Positions 54,640-64,000 of a stretch of 64,000 nt of DNA are shown here, one piece after another. The stretch lies in NCBI RefSeq assembly GCF_910592395.1, contig NC_088319.1:8310001-8374000 (forward strand), in the 5' to 3' direction. Position numbers and translations under genes: made by a program. A model generated the notes under the pieces. That model had not been told where the DNA came from, made no database searches, and worked only from the letters and a program-made list of their open reading frames with translations. Position 1 is the first letter of the stretch. Every line of letters begins with the position of its first letter. This DNA is from Lineus longissimus (Eukaryota; Nemertea; Pilidiophora; Heteronemertea; Lineidae).

Positions 54640-55010
54640 TATTACCAGTCTTTCAAATAAAGAGTCAGGTCCACGGCAAGCTTTCTTCGGTCCCACAGCT
54701 CTCTTGGGCAAATAACTGGAAGCTATGGTGAAGCCCATTTTAAGTCAGCTACAAACCGAGTTGAGGTGCAAAACAGTAAATAGAACGACCAACAAATATA
54801 CCAAAAATATACTCTGCTCATGTGCTATACATATGATTTATCAGGTAACAAATATATACAATAAAAATTATTGACTTTATATTGAATTGAATGATCTAAC
54901 AATTTAGACAGATGTGCTGGTAAATTTCGATTAGCTGCTAATTTGCAAACAGAACTATAATCAAACCGCAATTAGGCTTCATAGGCTTCATGCACTCACT
55001 GATTTGTTTG
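54640..55010 (+). repeat. Truncated relative of the 58169-59082 TIR element
   Basis: CAGTCTTTCAAATAAAGAG, GGCAAGCTTTCTTCGGTCCCACA, CAAATAACTGGAAGC, TGATCTAACAATTT and TTTCGATTAGCTGCTAATT parallel the first ~360 bp of the later element in the same order. The right end is not found. Confidence 0.7.
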
Positions 55011-55794
55011 CAATCCAGAATTATGTTGTAATCAATTGCAAACGTGTGACAGGCACACTGTTGTATCTTATGAGACACATCATAAATGTAGGAAGGGTTT
55101 AAAACCAAATGGCAAGTTCAACATTATTGGAACGGTAAACCTCACACCACTTTCTTTGCACCTAATGTTTGCAAAAACAAGCTCATTGATAAGAAAATTA
55201 TTCGTTTTCTAATCTTAAAAACCAAGATACTGGGCTTCCAAATCACAAAAATATCAAATATCCCATTAAATAACAGTGGCTTTAAATTAGAAAAATTTGA
55301 ATATAACAAAAATGTAATTTCTAAACATGGGGTGGTTTTGGAGAGGTGACATATTGACTTTAGGCCCGGTCTAATATCAAATATGTCTGCCAGGTGGCCA
55401 TCTTTGATTTCATATCCTGAACTGTAACTGCACAACAAGTTGGCTTGAATTTTCTGTGAGTTTTGGGGTGTGGTAGGTGATGTGACCTAGTTATTTTACC
55501 CCGATTCAATATCAAATGTGGCTGCCAGGTGGCCATCTTGGAATTCACATTCCGGACTGTAAGTGCTGAATGAGTCAACCAATGGCTTTCAACTCTGTGT
55601 GGAATGATGGGATGGGGTGGGAAAGGTTCCATATCAATTTTGGGTCCGATCTGAAATCCAAAATCTCTAGGTGTCCAGAACTAAGTTTTTTTTTCCAGCC
55701 GACGCATAGTTTGCTTTCCCTGTCTGCAGTTGGCAAAATAGCGCCTGGCCATTTTAAAGTTCTGTACATTAGGTCATTCTTTCTTGTTCTCCAG
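55011..55794. other. End of FTSJ1 intron 4
   Basis: About 55370-55560 holds two diverged tandem units (ATATCAAATATGTCTGCCAGG / ATATCAAATGTGGCTGCCAGG) related to the 147-bp units at 17246-17620. The rest is unassigned. It ends in a pyrimidine-rich acceptor (TTCTTTCTTGTTCTCCAG). Confidence 0.5.
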
Positions 55795-55847
55795 TTACAG
55801 GCTTACATGACATTGATGAATACATCCAAGCACAGCTACTACTTGCA
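55795..55847 (+). CDS. FTSJ1: FTSJ1 coding exon 5
   Basis: Acceptor CTCCAG at 55789-55794, donor GCA|GTAAGT at 55847/55848. Encodes the end of codon 124 through 141: V-T-G-L-H-D-I-D-E-Y-I-Q-A-Q-L-L-L-A, as in animal FTSJ1. Phase in 1, out 0. The next conserved block (K-P-G-G-x-F-V-x-K, with the second catalytic Lys) was looked for to 64000 and not found, so the remaining exons lie outside. Confidence 0.96.
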
Positions 55848-55899
55848 GTAAGTTCATTTTTATATTTAGGGCAGTGTGGGGTTTTCGTCATTATTTTTA

Positions 55900-56880
55900 G
55901 CTCTGCTGAATGGTATCTGATCATCCATCTATCAACATAGGTGCACGTTTTGAACCATAAGACCTAGGCACTTCAAATCTGGCCATAAGGAAGAACAGCC
56001 AAGGAAATGCCCCCAACAGGTACTCCTAGCAAGGATACGTCACATATTCTACAGGTTTTCGATTTGACCTAATTTTCAAGGTCACAGAGGTCAAATGGGG
56101 TAAAATAGTCGTTTATGTGTAACTTTCGCACATTTCTTATCCACTAAAGCTATAAACTTAAAACTTTGTACACGTAACCCCAAGGTCAGGTGACCTCTGA
56201 CAATGAATTTTGGTCCAATCTAATTCTTTATTTTGCCATCAGGGGGCAAGAAGTGGAAACCTTAAAATGGTGATATCTCACTTATGAGTGACTCATCATC
56301 GATAAAAAATTTTTATGGTAGGTTTTCCTAGCAAGGATGCATCAAATATCATAAGGGTTTTTGATTTGAACTAATTTTCAAGGTCGTGTTTCTTAACGGC
56401 TAAAGCTATGAACTTGAAATTTGGTACACATGACACCCTACGTCATATATCTCAACTTGGCCGCCAGGAGACCAAAACTAAAAAGGGTAGAAGGTGCAAT
56501 ATTTCGATGATATTTTTATTTTAGGTACTCAAAGTAATGATACATCACATGTCATACCGGCTTTGGTTGACCTATGTAACACACATGTACCATGTTTCTT
56601 AAGCAGGATGAATTCCTAACCACTAAATATCTATACGGTGAGCACAATGGCCCCTGGCTGTTTTGTTTTCGTTTTTGGCGTAGGTGAGTCTATTCAATAC
56701 CGCAGTGTCCATCCTCATCGTCCGTCGCCGTTGTCATCATCCATATCCTGTTTAAAAAACAGTGGCACGTTTCTAAACCGATGAAACTATGAACTTCAAA
56801 CTTTGTACACAGGACTACCCCAGGTCAGGTAACCTCTGACACTGAATTTTGGTCTAATCTGATTCTTGACTTGGGCACGG
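55900..56880 (+). repeat. Dispersed CTCF/DR3-type repeat
   Basis: AACCATAAGACCTAGGCACTTC start, DR3 at 56078, inverted half-site pair AGGTCAGGTGACCT at 56183-56196, degraded CTCF-like GCCATCAGGGGGC (56235) and tail ACGGTGAGCACAATGG (56636). A second head then starts (GTAGGTGAGTCTATTCAATACC) and is cut near 56876 by the next element. Confidence 0.8.
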
Positions 56881-57335
56881 CCCATATTCATAAAAGTTCT
56901 ATAAAACCCTAAGTGGTCAACTTCCCAAAGTTCCCCACCTAAAATGGGATTCATAAAACTACTCAGCGCCCCACTTGGCTAGGTTGACCGCTTTTCTGTA
57001 GACAATTGTATCATCGTTGCCCGGGGATGTTAGGGTTCAAAAATGGCGTCATAAGCTAAGGCCTCAATGGATAGCCCTAAGGATGACCTCAAGTCGTTTA
57101 AGAAGTCTAGTGGATGGAGGCGATCACGAAAAACCCTTTTCCTGCGAATTGCACCCTGTGTGCAATTTCATGTTGCCAAGCCAACATCAACAAACTCATC
57201 ACCGATGAGCGCCGTGCTAAAAATGAACTGAAAGAACCAGTCCACTTAGAGTTAAGACCGCCCCGGAGGTGTCTCAAATCTAAGATTCGATTTGAGTGGG
57301 CAACCTGACTTAAGCATATTTATGAATATGACTTA
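56880..57335. mobile_element. Possible small TIR element with CATATTCATAAA ends
   Basis: CCCATATTCATAAAAG near 56882 and CATATTTATGAATATG near 57315 are inverted. It breaks a repeat monomer after CTTGACTTGG. Borders and target duplication are not clear. The 57017-57308 frames have no known motif. Confidence 0.4.
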
Positions 57336-57354
57336 TTTTAAGGAAGGGGCTGTC

Positions 57355-57745
57355 TCCAAATTGATTTCGTTTCAAATGCGTTTGAAACGTATCGAAGATC
57401 GTTTGAAATTCGTTTGAAATGTGAACAATAAAAACGCACCCAAACGATCTTGAAACATTTGTAAAACGATTGTCAAACGCTGGCCCTACCGTTTATTTCC
57501 CGTTTCATATCGCGTTTGAAAGCATACGCAATTTCGTTTCACCCTAAACGAACTTCGTTTGAAGAGCGTTTGAAATTCGTTTGAAGAACGTTTAGAAAAG
57601 CGTTTCGTTTTCATTTCGTCAAAAACGGCATTGCGCCATTTGTCAGCAAACGTGTTCCAAACGCTTTTCGTTTTCTATCAAATAGTTTCCGTGAAAAAGA
57701 AAAATTCCTGCCGTTTGTGTTCAAACGAATTCCAAACGGCTGGAG
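57355..57745. repeat. Region saturated with CGTTTGAA/TTCAAACG words
   Basis: At least fifteen occurrences of GTTTGAAA, GTTTGAAG, TCAAACG, CCAAACG or close variants in about 390 bp, in both orientations. Resembles the TTCGCC elements in style but uses a different word. No clear terminal repeats found. Confidence 0.6.
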
Positions 57746-58168
57746 TTATCGTAAAAAATCATGAAAATGGCGACCTGTGCAAAACGAACGATGATTCTAT
57801 TCTGCTTCGATTCTAAGTCCCTCTAGTTACCAAAGGCAGTTCAAGACATTCAAAAAATATTCCCTTTGATATTCTAGGTCTATGAGGGATATAAAAGGTA
57901 TCCTGAATGCCAAATTTGACATTTGACCTTTTTGACCTACATTTTGAAATTGTGACACATGTGTCACAGTGGTAGCCAACGGGAAATTTGTTAAAACACA
58001 TGGTGATTTTTAAAGAAGTTCCTGAGTGGATTTTTATTGTCCATTCCATTCAAATACATATGTAGGTGTACCTAGGTGATGATTGATTGCATGTTTTTAA
58101 TCATGTGCAATTGATTCCACTTTGGTGTGCCATACAGATTGCTCAACTGCATGATGGTTCAATCTACC
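57746..58168. other. Intron 5 DNA with a 16-bp perfect palindrome
   Basis: GTGACACATGTGTCAC at 57952-57967. TTTGACCTTTTTGACCTA just before it holds two AGGTCA-type half-sites on the - strand. Otherwise nothing assigned. Confidence 0.45.
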
Positions 58169-59082
58169 AGAGTCTTTCTATAAAGGGTCTGGTCACCGGC
58201 AAGTTTTCTTTGATCCCACACCTGTCTCGGGCAATTAACTAGAAGCCATCATGATGCCTATTTCAATTCAGCAACAAACTGAGCTTAGGGGCAAAACAAT
58301 GAGAGATTGACTAAAAATTCAACAACAAATACCATACTCGTCGAGTTACGAATACTATCATTCATTATAAATGGTTGACATTTGTATCAATGTGATGTGA
58401 ACGATCTAACAATTTTTAAAGCAGGCATCTTTAGCGAATTTCGATTGGCTGCTAATTGCCAAACAAAAGACTAAAAGACAATTAAGCTGCATGCACTCAC
58501 AGATCAGTTTGAAACTTGATCAAATAACAAACCATGAACAAGATTTTGACCAAATTTGAAATGTCACACTTTTGAACCTAACTTACCATTTTACAATGAA
58601 TTCCTAGTATTTTCCTTTTTTTCATTTTAAATTGGGTTGTACTCAATGGCAAAACTAGTGACAAGACCTGTTATTCATGTACTCAAAATGTACACATCAT
58701 AAATGCATGTAAGGTTTAAAACGTAAGTTTATGCGATGATTTAGAGCAAAAAAAAACATTTCTACATTTTTTCTCAAATCAGCTCCATCACATCACATCC
58801 AAAACAGCCGAAAAGTAAAAGTCGAAACATATCGCTTTTCATATCAATATTTTCTTTGACACTACATCTGATTAGTTTTATAGAAATCAGTGCTTTTGAA
58901 GCTTGATTTTGCTTTAAAATGGAGCTTTGTAATGGCGTTCTTCAACTGATCGAAGATTGACTGATCATGTTCCAGTTGTGCGGAATTGGCTTGGGAAAGT
59001 GCGTACCCGAGAGAGCTCTGTCCCAACGGGGCGGTGGCTTTGATGTTGAAACCAGTGACCAGACCCTGTATAGAAAGACTCT
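58169..59082. mobile_element. 914-bp TIR element
   Basis: Left end AGAGTCTTTCTATAAAGGG, then TCTGGTCACCGG. The right end, read on the - strand, is AGAGTCTTTCTATACAGGG, then TCTGGTCACTGG. About 31-bp TIRs with two mismatches. No clear target duplication. No transposase. Related to 54640-55010. Confidence 0.75.
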
Positions 59083-59105
59083 GACTCTACTGAATGCCAT
59101 TTAAT

Positions 59106-60663
59106 TTACACCCCAATATGATCTAAAAAAAGATCGATACGCTGCATTCGCAGCTCATGCGCGTCAAGATTATCTTGGAACCTTTCTTGGTTCCTTCTGG
59201 CAATAGCCCAAAGTGGCTCCCTTCTTTGCGCGGCCTGGACATCATTCTGATCATTTTCTGGAGCTACCTGAGGAGGCGCAGGTTCCGGCCTCGGCGCACG
59301 AAGTGGTCTTGGCTGGGGTACCTGGGGCTGCTGTCTACCAACTTCTTGTCGTTGAGGCTGTATGGGGGCAGGCGCACGGTTCCCCACTGGTCGTGGCTGG
59401 GGTACCTGGGGCTGCTGTCTACCAACTTCTTGTCGTTGAGGCTGTATGGGGGCAGGCGCACGGTTCCCCACTGGTCGTGGCTGGGGTACCTGGGGCTGCT
59501 GTCTACCAACTTCTTGTCGTTGAGGCTGTATGGGGGCAGGCGCATGGTTCCCCACTGGTCGTGGCTGGGGTACCTGGGGCTGCTGTCTTCGAAATTCTTG
59601 TCGTTGAAGCTGTATGGGGGCAGGCGCACGGATCCCCACTGGTCTTGGCTGGGGTACCTGGGGCTGCGGTCTTCCAACTTCTTGTCGTTGAGGCTGTATG
59701 GGGGCAGGCACACGGATCCCCACTGGTCGTGGCTGGGGTACCTGGGGCTGCTGTAATCTGACTTCTTGTCGTTGAAGCTGTATGGGGGCAGGCGCACGGA
59801 TCCCCACTGGTCTTGGCTGGGGTACCTGGGGCTGCGGTCTTCCAACTTCTTGTCGTTGAGGCTGTATGGGGGCAGGCACACGGATCCCCACTGGTCGTGG
59901 CTGGGGTACCTGGGGCTGCTGTCTACCAACTTCTTGTCGTTGAGGCTGTATGGGGGCAGGCGCATGGTTCCCCACTGGTCGTGGCTGGGGTACCTGGGGC
60001 TGCTGTCTTCTAACTTCTTGTCGTTGAAGCTGTATGGGGGCAGGCGCACGGATCCCCACTGGTCTTGGCTGGAGTCCATGGGGCTGCGGTCTTCCAACTT
60101 CTTGTCGTTGAGGCTGTATGGGGGCAGGCACACGGATCCCCACTGGTCTTGGCTGGAGTCCATGGGGCTGCGGTCTTCCAACTTCTTGTCGTTGAGGCTG
60201 TATTGGGGCAGGCGCACGGATCTCCACTGGTATTGGGTGGGGTACCTGGGGCTGCTGTCTACAAAGTCGTTGAGGCTGTATGGGGGCAGGCGCACGGGTC
60301 CCCACTGGTCTTGGCTGGGGTTCCTGGGGCTGATGCTGTCTACCAGCCTCTTGCGGCAGAGGCTGTATGGGGGCATGCGCACGGATCCCTGCTGGTCTTG
60401 GCTGGGGCACATGTGGGGCAGCAGGTTCATAAATGGGTGGAAACGCTGCGTCTTGGAACAAATCAGGAAGCTGGTCAGCATCGGGATCATCTAACGGGTT
60501 TCTCATTTCACCTGCCGCTTGTCTGCCCAATGGGCGGAGTACTGGCGGATTAACTTGTTGTGGTTGCTGCATGGCGTCATTGGTATTCTGAGCTGCTGGT
60601 AAGTTTCTCCAGCGTGCCGCTGGTCTTGCATGGCGCATTTCATTCAACCGTTCATCAAGGGCA
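59106..60663 (-). CDS. Predicted Pro/Gln/Arg-repeat protein, exon 2
   Basis: Second coding exon of a two-exon gene. The acceptor on the - strand is TTTCATTCCAG, ending at 60664. The exon starts mid-codon (Asp) and reads A-L-D-E-R-L-N-E-M-R-H-A-R, an acidic/Pro-rich linker, then 13 units of about 28 residues (type PRPVGIRAPAPIQPQRQEVG + RQQPQVPQ). The C-terminal tail is helical (L-W-A-I-A-R-R-N-Q-E-R-F ... M-Q-R-I-D-L-F-L-D-H-I-G-V, stop at 59106). Whole protein 587 aa. The low-complexity repeat suggests an extended, basic protein; no function can be assigned. The large open frames on the other strand and in other frames here are shadows of the 84-bp repeat. Confidence 0.7.
59300..60420. repeat. 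84-bp coding minisatellite, ~13 units
   Basis: The period is 84 bp, for example GGTCGTGGCTGGGGTACC at 59388, 59472 and 59556. Units differ in set positions and alternate: on the - strand V-P-A-P-I-Q-P units followed by A-P-A-P-I-Q-L units, and then N-H-A-P-A-P units. This shows two- and three-unit higher-order duplication. Indels are multiples of 3, so the frame is kept. Confidence 0.92.
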
Positions 60664-60669
60664 CTGGAA

Positions 60670-61157
60670 TGAAAGAAGTTTATAAAAAATGACATATGCG
60701 TTGCTCAACTCTACACAACGAAACAACACGTCCTTAAGTGCTCAAATCAAGCTATAGTTTCCCCCCCCTGACACACACGCGCACCTCCCCAAACGCGCGC
60801 GCACACAAAAGGAAAAAACACCCGTTGACGGTTCGCCTTGAACTTTAATTTTCATAACAACCGACCAACAGCCACCAATGTTGCATGTCATACCGATCCC
60901 TTTTATCTGCAAAATGTTATACATGAATATACATGTATGTGCAAAATATCATAAAAATATCACGGTATCAAAAAGTCACGAAATGATATATTATTTTAGA
61001 TCCTGCTGTTACATTCAAATTGATGAACAGTATCATACTCTGGTCCATTCTATGACGTTCGTGATATTACATTTGTAGATATTGCTATATGTTTTCATGA
61101 TATGTTGCACACAATGCCAAGTTTTGCATGGAACTCATGGAAAAAAGGTATGCATTA
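60670..61157. other. Intron of the predicted - strand gene
   Basis: Contains a C-run with CA/CG-rich stretch (60760-60810). Nothing else assigned. Confidence 0.4.
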
Positions 61158-62654
61158 GGGATCACGTCCAAAGTCCGCACGCGATATTCGCCGGCGAAAT
61201 TCACCCTACAGTATTTCGCCTGCGAAATCTGTCCGAAAATCGACCGGCGAATGTGAGGCGATAATATGAAATCGCCGGAATGTCAGATGCGAAATTCGCC
61301 CACAATCGCGCCAATTCTTCGATTTCGCCCCAAAAATCGCTCCAGGCGATAATGGAGTGATTTTACGAAATTGGTGGCTCTTGCATGCTTGTCCGATATT
61401 CGGAACGATTTTGCAACGACTTTCGTCTTGTTTTATTGGTGGAAAAGTGCAGTCACGTAAACAAATCGGGTCATACTAAACAGCGTCCACCAGGTTTAAA
61501 CACATATCATGTAGGAGCCAGTTTTCGCGGGTCTTATCACTAAGTGCAGATTTACTAGCTTCCAGCGATTCCATACACGCAAAAGCTTATTTATTACGAA
61601 ATTTGAGATCAATAACGAAATATCTGGGATGCTGCGTGGAGGTTTTAAGCGTGAATTAATCTTGAAATCGCTCACTGAAAGATCGATGCAGACCAAAACA
61701 AATCCGAAGCGGCTCCCCATTTTCGCGGGTATTGCGCATGCGCGACTGATTGTTGTGTTTCTGTGTAGTCTGCATGATCCTAGGTATTGACCCAGTGTTT
61801 TGAACGTAATTAGAGAATTGCTTGCCTGTTTAGGACGCATTTTGGGCGCTTTCTTTGCGGAACGAAATGAAAATCAAAAATCAGAAAATTTCTTCTCTGG
61901 AAACGAAGTGACGCGCGAGAAAACGGGAAAAAACGGGTTTTCGCGAAATTGGGGATGACTCGAAATTGGGGAGCAGCACCATACATACATTAAAGCCATC
62001 AAAGTAAAATCTAATGGTCTTAAACGAAATAAGCATGAAATTTTTAGGAAATGTCTTTTTTATGGTGTACGTATAACGTTTTGGCCACAAATTTTTATTT
62101 TGATGACTTTATACCCGACTTTAAACCTGGTGAACGCTGGTGGGCGCTGGTGGACGCTGTTTAGGATAACCGGATACTACAACGATCTTGATTGGTTGGC
62201 TGAGACTCGGAAACATAAGCCTAACTATGATTAGCTGTATGATTCGGTACATTCCGCCACAATCCTTCAGAATACATACCATAATACTAAGAACCTCAAA
62301 CCTCTGTGCCAACTTTGTGTAGCTCCTCGTGGATAGATGTGATGTATATGATTACTGCAGTCAGGTTGACCGGGAATTCCAGTTTGTGTTTTTGTTCGGT
62401 CTGCTATCAGCTGATGTCAGAATACGCATACTACAACACATATAGGCCTCTAATATTCGCTTCGTTCCGATGGTTGGTGAGAGCGAATTAGGCGCGATTA
62501 TTATTTTCGCCTGCGATTTTTATTCAGTCTGAATTTTCGCCTGATCATAATAGAATCGCCGAAGCAGGGAGCGATTTGGAGGCGAATGAGTGTGGCGATA
62601 TTCGACCAGGCGAATTTTCGCCCCGATTCGCGTGCGGACTTTGGACGTGATCCC
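61158..62654. mobile_element. TIR element saturated with TTCGCC, TTA target duplication
   Basis: 1497 bp, ends GGGATCACGTCCAAAGTCCG and its complement, TTA at 61155-61157 and 62655-62657. The terminal ~170 bp on each side are packed with TTCGCC/GGCGAA words. The GGGnnCnnGTCCAAA end pattern and 3-bp TAA/TTA duplication are shared with 13760-14967. An internal inverted pair (AAACAGCGTCCACCAG at about 61480; complement near 62150, itself with triplicated GGTGGACGCTG) suggests a nested element. It lies in the intron of the predicted - strand gene. Confidence 0.82.
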
Positions 62655-62657
62655 TTA

Positions 62658-63335
62658 ATGTACAACCAACCTCCTTTACTAAGAACTGCATATTTTCGTC
62701 ATAACTTTCGGGTGCATTTATTTTTCGACCATGGACTGGATATGTTTTCGAAATGATTGTTGCATTATAAAGGTATATTAAATTTGCACCTATTCAGAAG
62801 TTTGGGGATATGCAACATGCTCTAAGCAACACTATAACCCCGAAACCGTGGTACATTCCATGCACATTACCAATGGTGCTCGAAATATGAACGATCAACA
62901 AAAATTCGCCCAAAATTACAGATAAATATGCGCAATTCTGTACACTTTTTTTCTAGTACATCCTGGAGTATCCCCCGGGAGTATCCGTGAAAAACAATAC
63001 GGGAGAAATATGTGTAGCCCAAATATGTCCTCCAAAAATACAACATGGCATCCACTTTCAGTTTAATGATCAATATGCATTAAACGGGTTTGCCGTTTGT
63101 TTAATTATGTCTGGTGAGCCAGGCATGCAGTTATACACAATGCTGTAGTGTAGTTACTATGTACGAATTTACTGAAACAAAATGTTCATACTACTTTGCA
63201 TATCTGTCTGCAATAACGGCAGTGCTGAAATTCATATCTAATACTTTTATACGCAAAGTTGAAATTCACAATGCAAAAAAAACTAAAGTTTTAACGAACG
63301 GTGTAGGCCGTCCAGTATTGCAAATGTATACTTAC
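62658..63335. other. Intron of the predicted - strand gene, remainder
   Basis: No repeat or coding region recognised. It ends at the - strand donor GTAAGTAT (63335 downwards). Confidence 0.4.
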
Positions 63336-63541
63336 TCCATCACTTCTCTTTTGACGTAATCGCGAATTCGCCTCCGCAGCGCGGCATCATTTCTCCCGTT
63401 GTAAATGGCTCTTAGATCTTCTGGCGCGTGGTCCCTCACATACTTTAAAATTCGGCAGTAATTGTCCCTGTGGACTCTGTATGCTGCTCTTATCAGCCCC
63501 TTTTCGTCGTCTCTAAGCGCCATACGACCTTGCTCCACCAT
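63336..63541 (-). CDS. Predicted Pro/Gln/Arg-repeat protein, exon 1 (helical, possibly Myb/SANT-like domain)
   Basis: Starts at ATG 63541 and encodes M-V-E-Q-G-R-M-A-L-R-D-D-E-K-G-L-I-R-A-A-Y, then N-Y-C-R-I-L-K-Y-V and L-R-R-R-I-R-D-Y-V-K-R-E-V-M. The donor GA|GTAAGTAT at 63336/63335 is perfect and joins in phase to the acceptor at 60664, making an Asp codon. Three predicted helices with D-E at the start, L-I/Y, N-Y...I-L and a basic third helix resemble a divergent Myb/SANT fold, but the usual Trp residues are missing, so this is a weak suggestion. A TATATA box lies about 45 bp upstream. There is no sign of frame decay. Confidence 0.65.
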
Positions 63542-63584
63542 TGTGGCATCTATCTACAACGCCTGATTTTCTTACAAGGCAGCG

Positions 63585-63592
63585 TATATATG
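63585..63592 (-). promoter_or_regulatory. TATA-like box for the predicted - strand gene
   Basis: On the - strand CCATATATACGC, 44-51 bp before the ATG, leaving room for a start site and a 15-20 base leader. No other promoter motif recognised. Confidence 0.3.
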
Positions 63593-64000
63593 GCAGAATA
63601 CGCACATGTACCCTTTTCACTGTCAGTAAACTAATCCCCGGTAACCATTTGCCAGCGAAATTTAAGTCATTTAAAAACATATCCAAAAATCAGTATATCT
63701 GGCCCTTATGATAATCATGACAATAGTCTACTGTACATGTTGATATCAGTAGTAGAAGTTTGAATGATCTGTAGGCATATTTCCAATTGACAATTTTAAG
63801 GCGTACAGGAAATGGAATTAGTTATCTAGGTCCATGGATGGGAGGATGTCGCTGATATTAGGTCCCTGGTGGGTAACCTGCAGGTGTAGTGGCAGCAGTG
63901 TTAATATAGCCTCTTCATATTGTTCCTTAGTAGGATCTGGTAATTTCAATACAGTGTTGTTGAACACTGAATTTGGGATGTGATATGGGTTGAGTGTGTC
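63593..64000. other. Window edge, nothing assigned
   Basis: No FTSJ1 exon, repeat copy or element end recognised. Confidence 0.4.

Noticed and set aside
59157-60553. Large + strand and alternative-frame ORFs (up to 408 codons) over the 84-bp repeat
   Set aside because: A period divisible by 3 keeps all frames open. Only the - strand frame used here has non-repeat coding ends and joins an upstream exon through a perfect intron.
55848-64000. Remaining FTSJ1 exons in this window
   Set aside because: The conserved K-P-G-G...K block and the later Glu block were looked for on the + strand and not found.
1-64000. tRNA or rRNA genes
   Set aside because: I scanned for B-box (GGTTCRANYCC) and conserved rRNA stretches by eye and found no convincing structure; a covariance-model search would be decisive.
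1-64000. Prokaryote-type operons, defence systems or phage genes
   Set aside because: Gene structure, splice sites and repeat content are those of an animal genome; no such genes were seen.

Overview
This is a window of an animal nuclear genome, not a prokaryotic or viral one. The evidence is a split, intron-containing housekeeping gene with GT-AG borders, very large introns, and dense remains of BEL/Pao, LTR, LINE, Penelope-like and Helitron-like elements plus many small TIR elements. The repeat style (heads built on GCTCACC, 300-bp monomers rich in AGGTCA) and the mobile element mix suggest a marine invertebrate (lophotrochozoan, hemichordate or lancelet-like). I cannot fix the phylum by eye.

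The one clear conserved host gene is FTSJ1/TRM7 on the + strand. Five coding exons (5648-5768, 16258-16327, 24788-24887, 31655-31733, 55795-55847) join in phase and give the first 141 codons of the tRNA anticodon-loop 2'-O-methyltransferase; the rest must lie beyond 64000. The introns are 7 to 24 kb and consist mostly of mobile DNA. Intron 2 starts with a decayed tandem copy of exon 2. A second gene is predicted on the - strand at 63541-59106: two exons with a perfect splice junction, an N-terminal small helical domain and a 28-residue Pro/Gln/Arg-rich repeat. It would be nested antisense in FTSJ1 intron 5.

Layout: 1-5630 upstream DNA with repeat arrays; 5.8-10.6 kb Helitron-like copies and nested small elements; 10.7-13.2 kb inverted pair of one element; 13.8-15.0 kb TIR element saturated with TTCGCC; 17.7-23.8 kb retroelement fragments including a decayed BEL/Pao with one LTR and an SGNH-esterase-like leader ORF; 25.3-27.2 kb repeat array; 27.3-28.2 kb satellite; 29.5 kb Penelope-like fragment; 33-41.3 kb second decayed BEL/Pao with a TTAA insertion; 42.8-43.5 kb local tandem repeats; 45.4-54.0 kb LTR retrotransposon containing two LINE fragments, one of which holds a repeat array, which in turn holds a Mutator-like small element; 56-64 kb more small elements and the predicted - strand gene.

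The most interesting signal is the dispersed repeat itself. Its ~302-bp monomers each carry a near-perfect match to the known CTCF core (TGGCCACCAGGGGGC) and, exactly 144 bp downstream in seven monomers measured, a direct repeat of the nuclear-receptor half-site AGGTCA with 3-bp spacing. All copies seen lie in the same orientation, that of FTSJ1. An array sitting inside a LINE reading frame shows that it moves as a defined unit.
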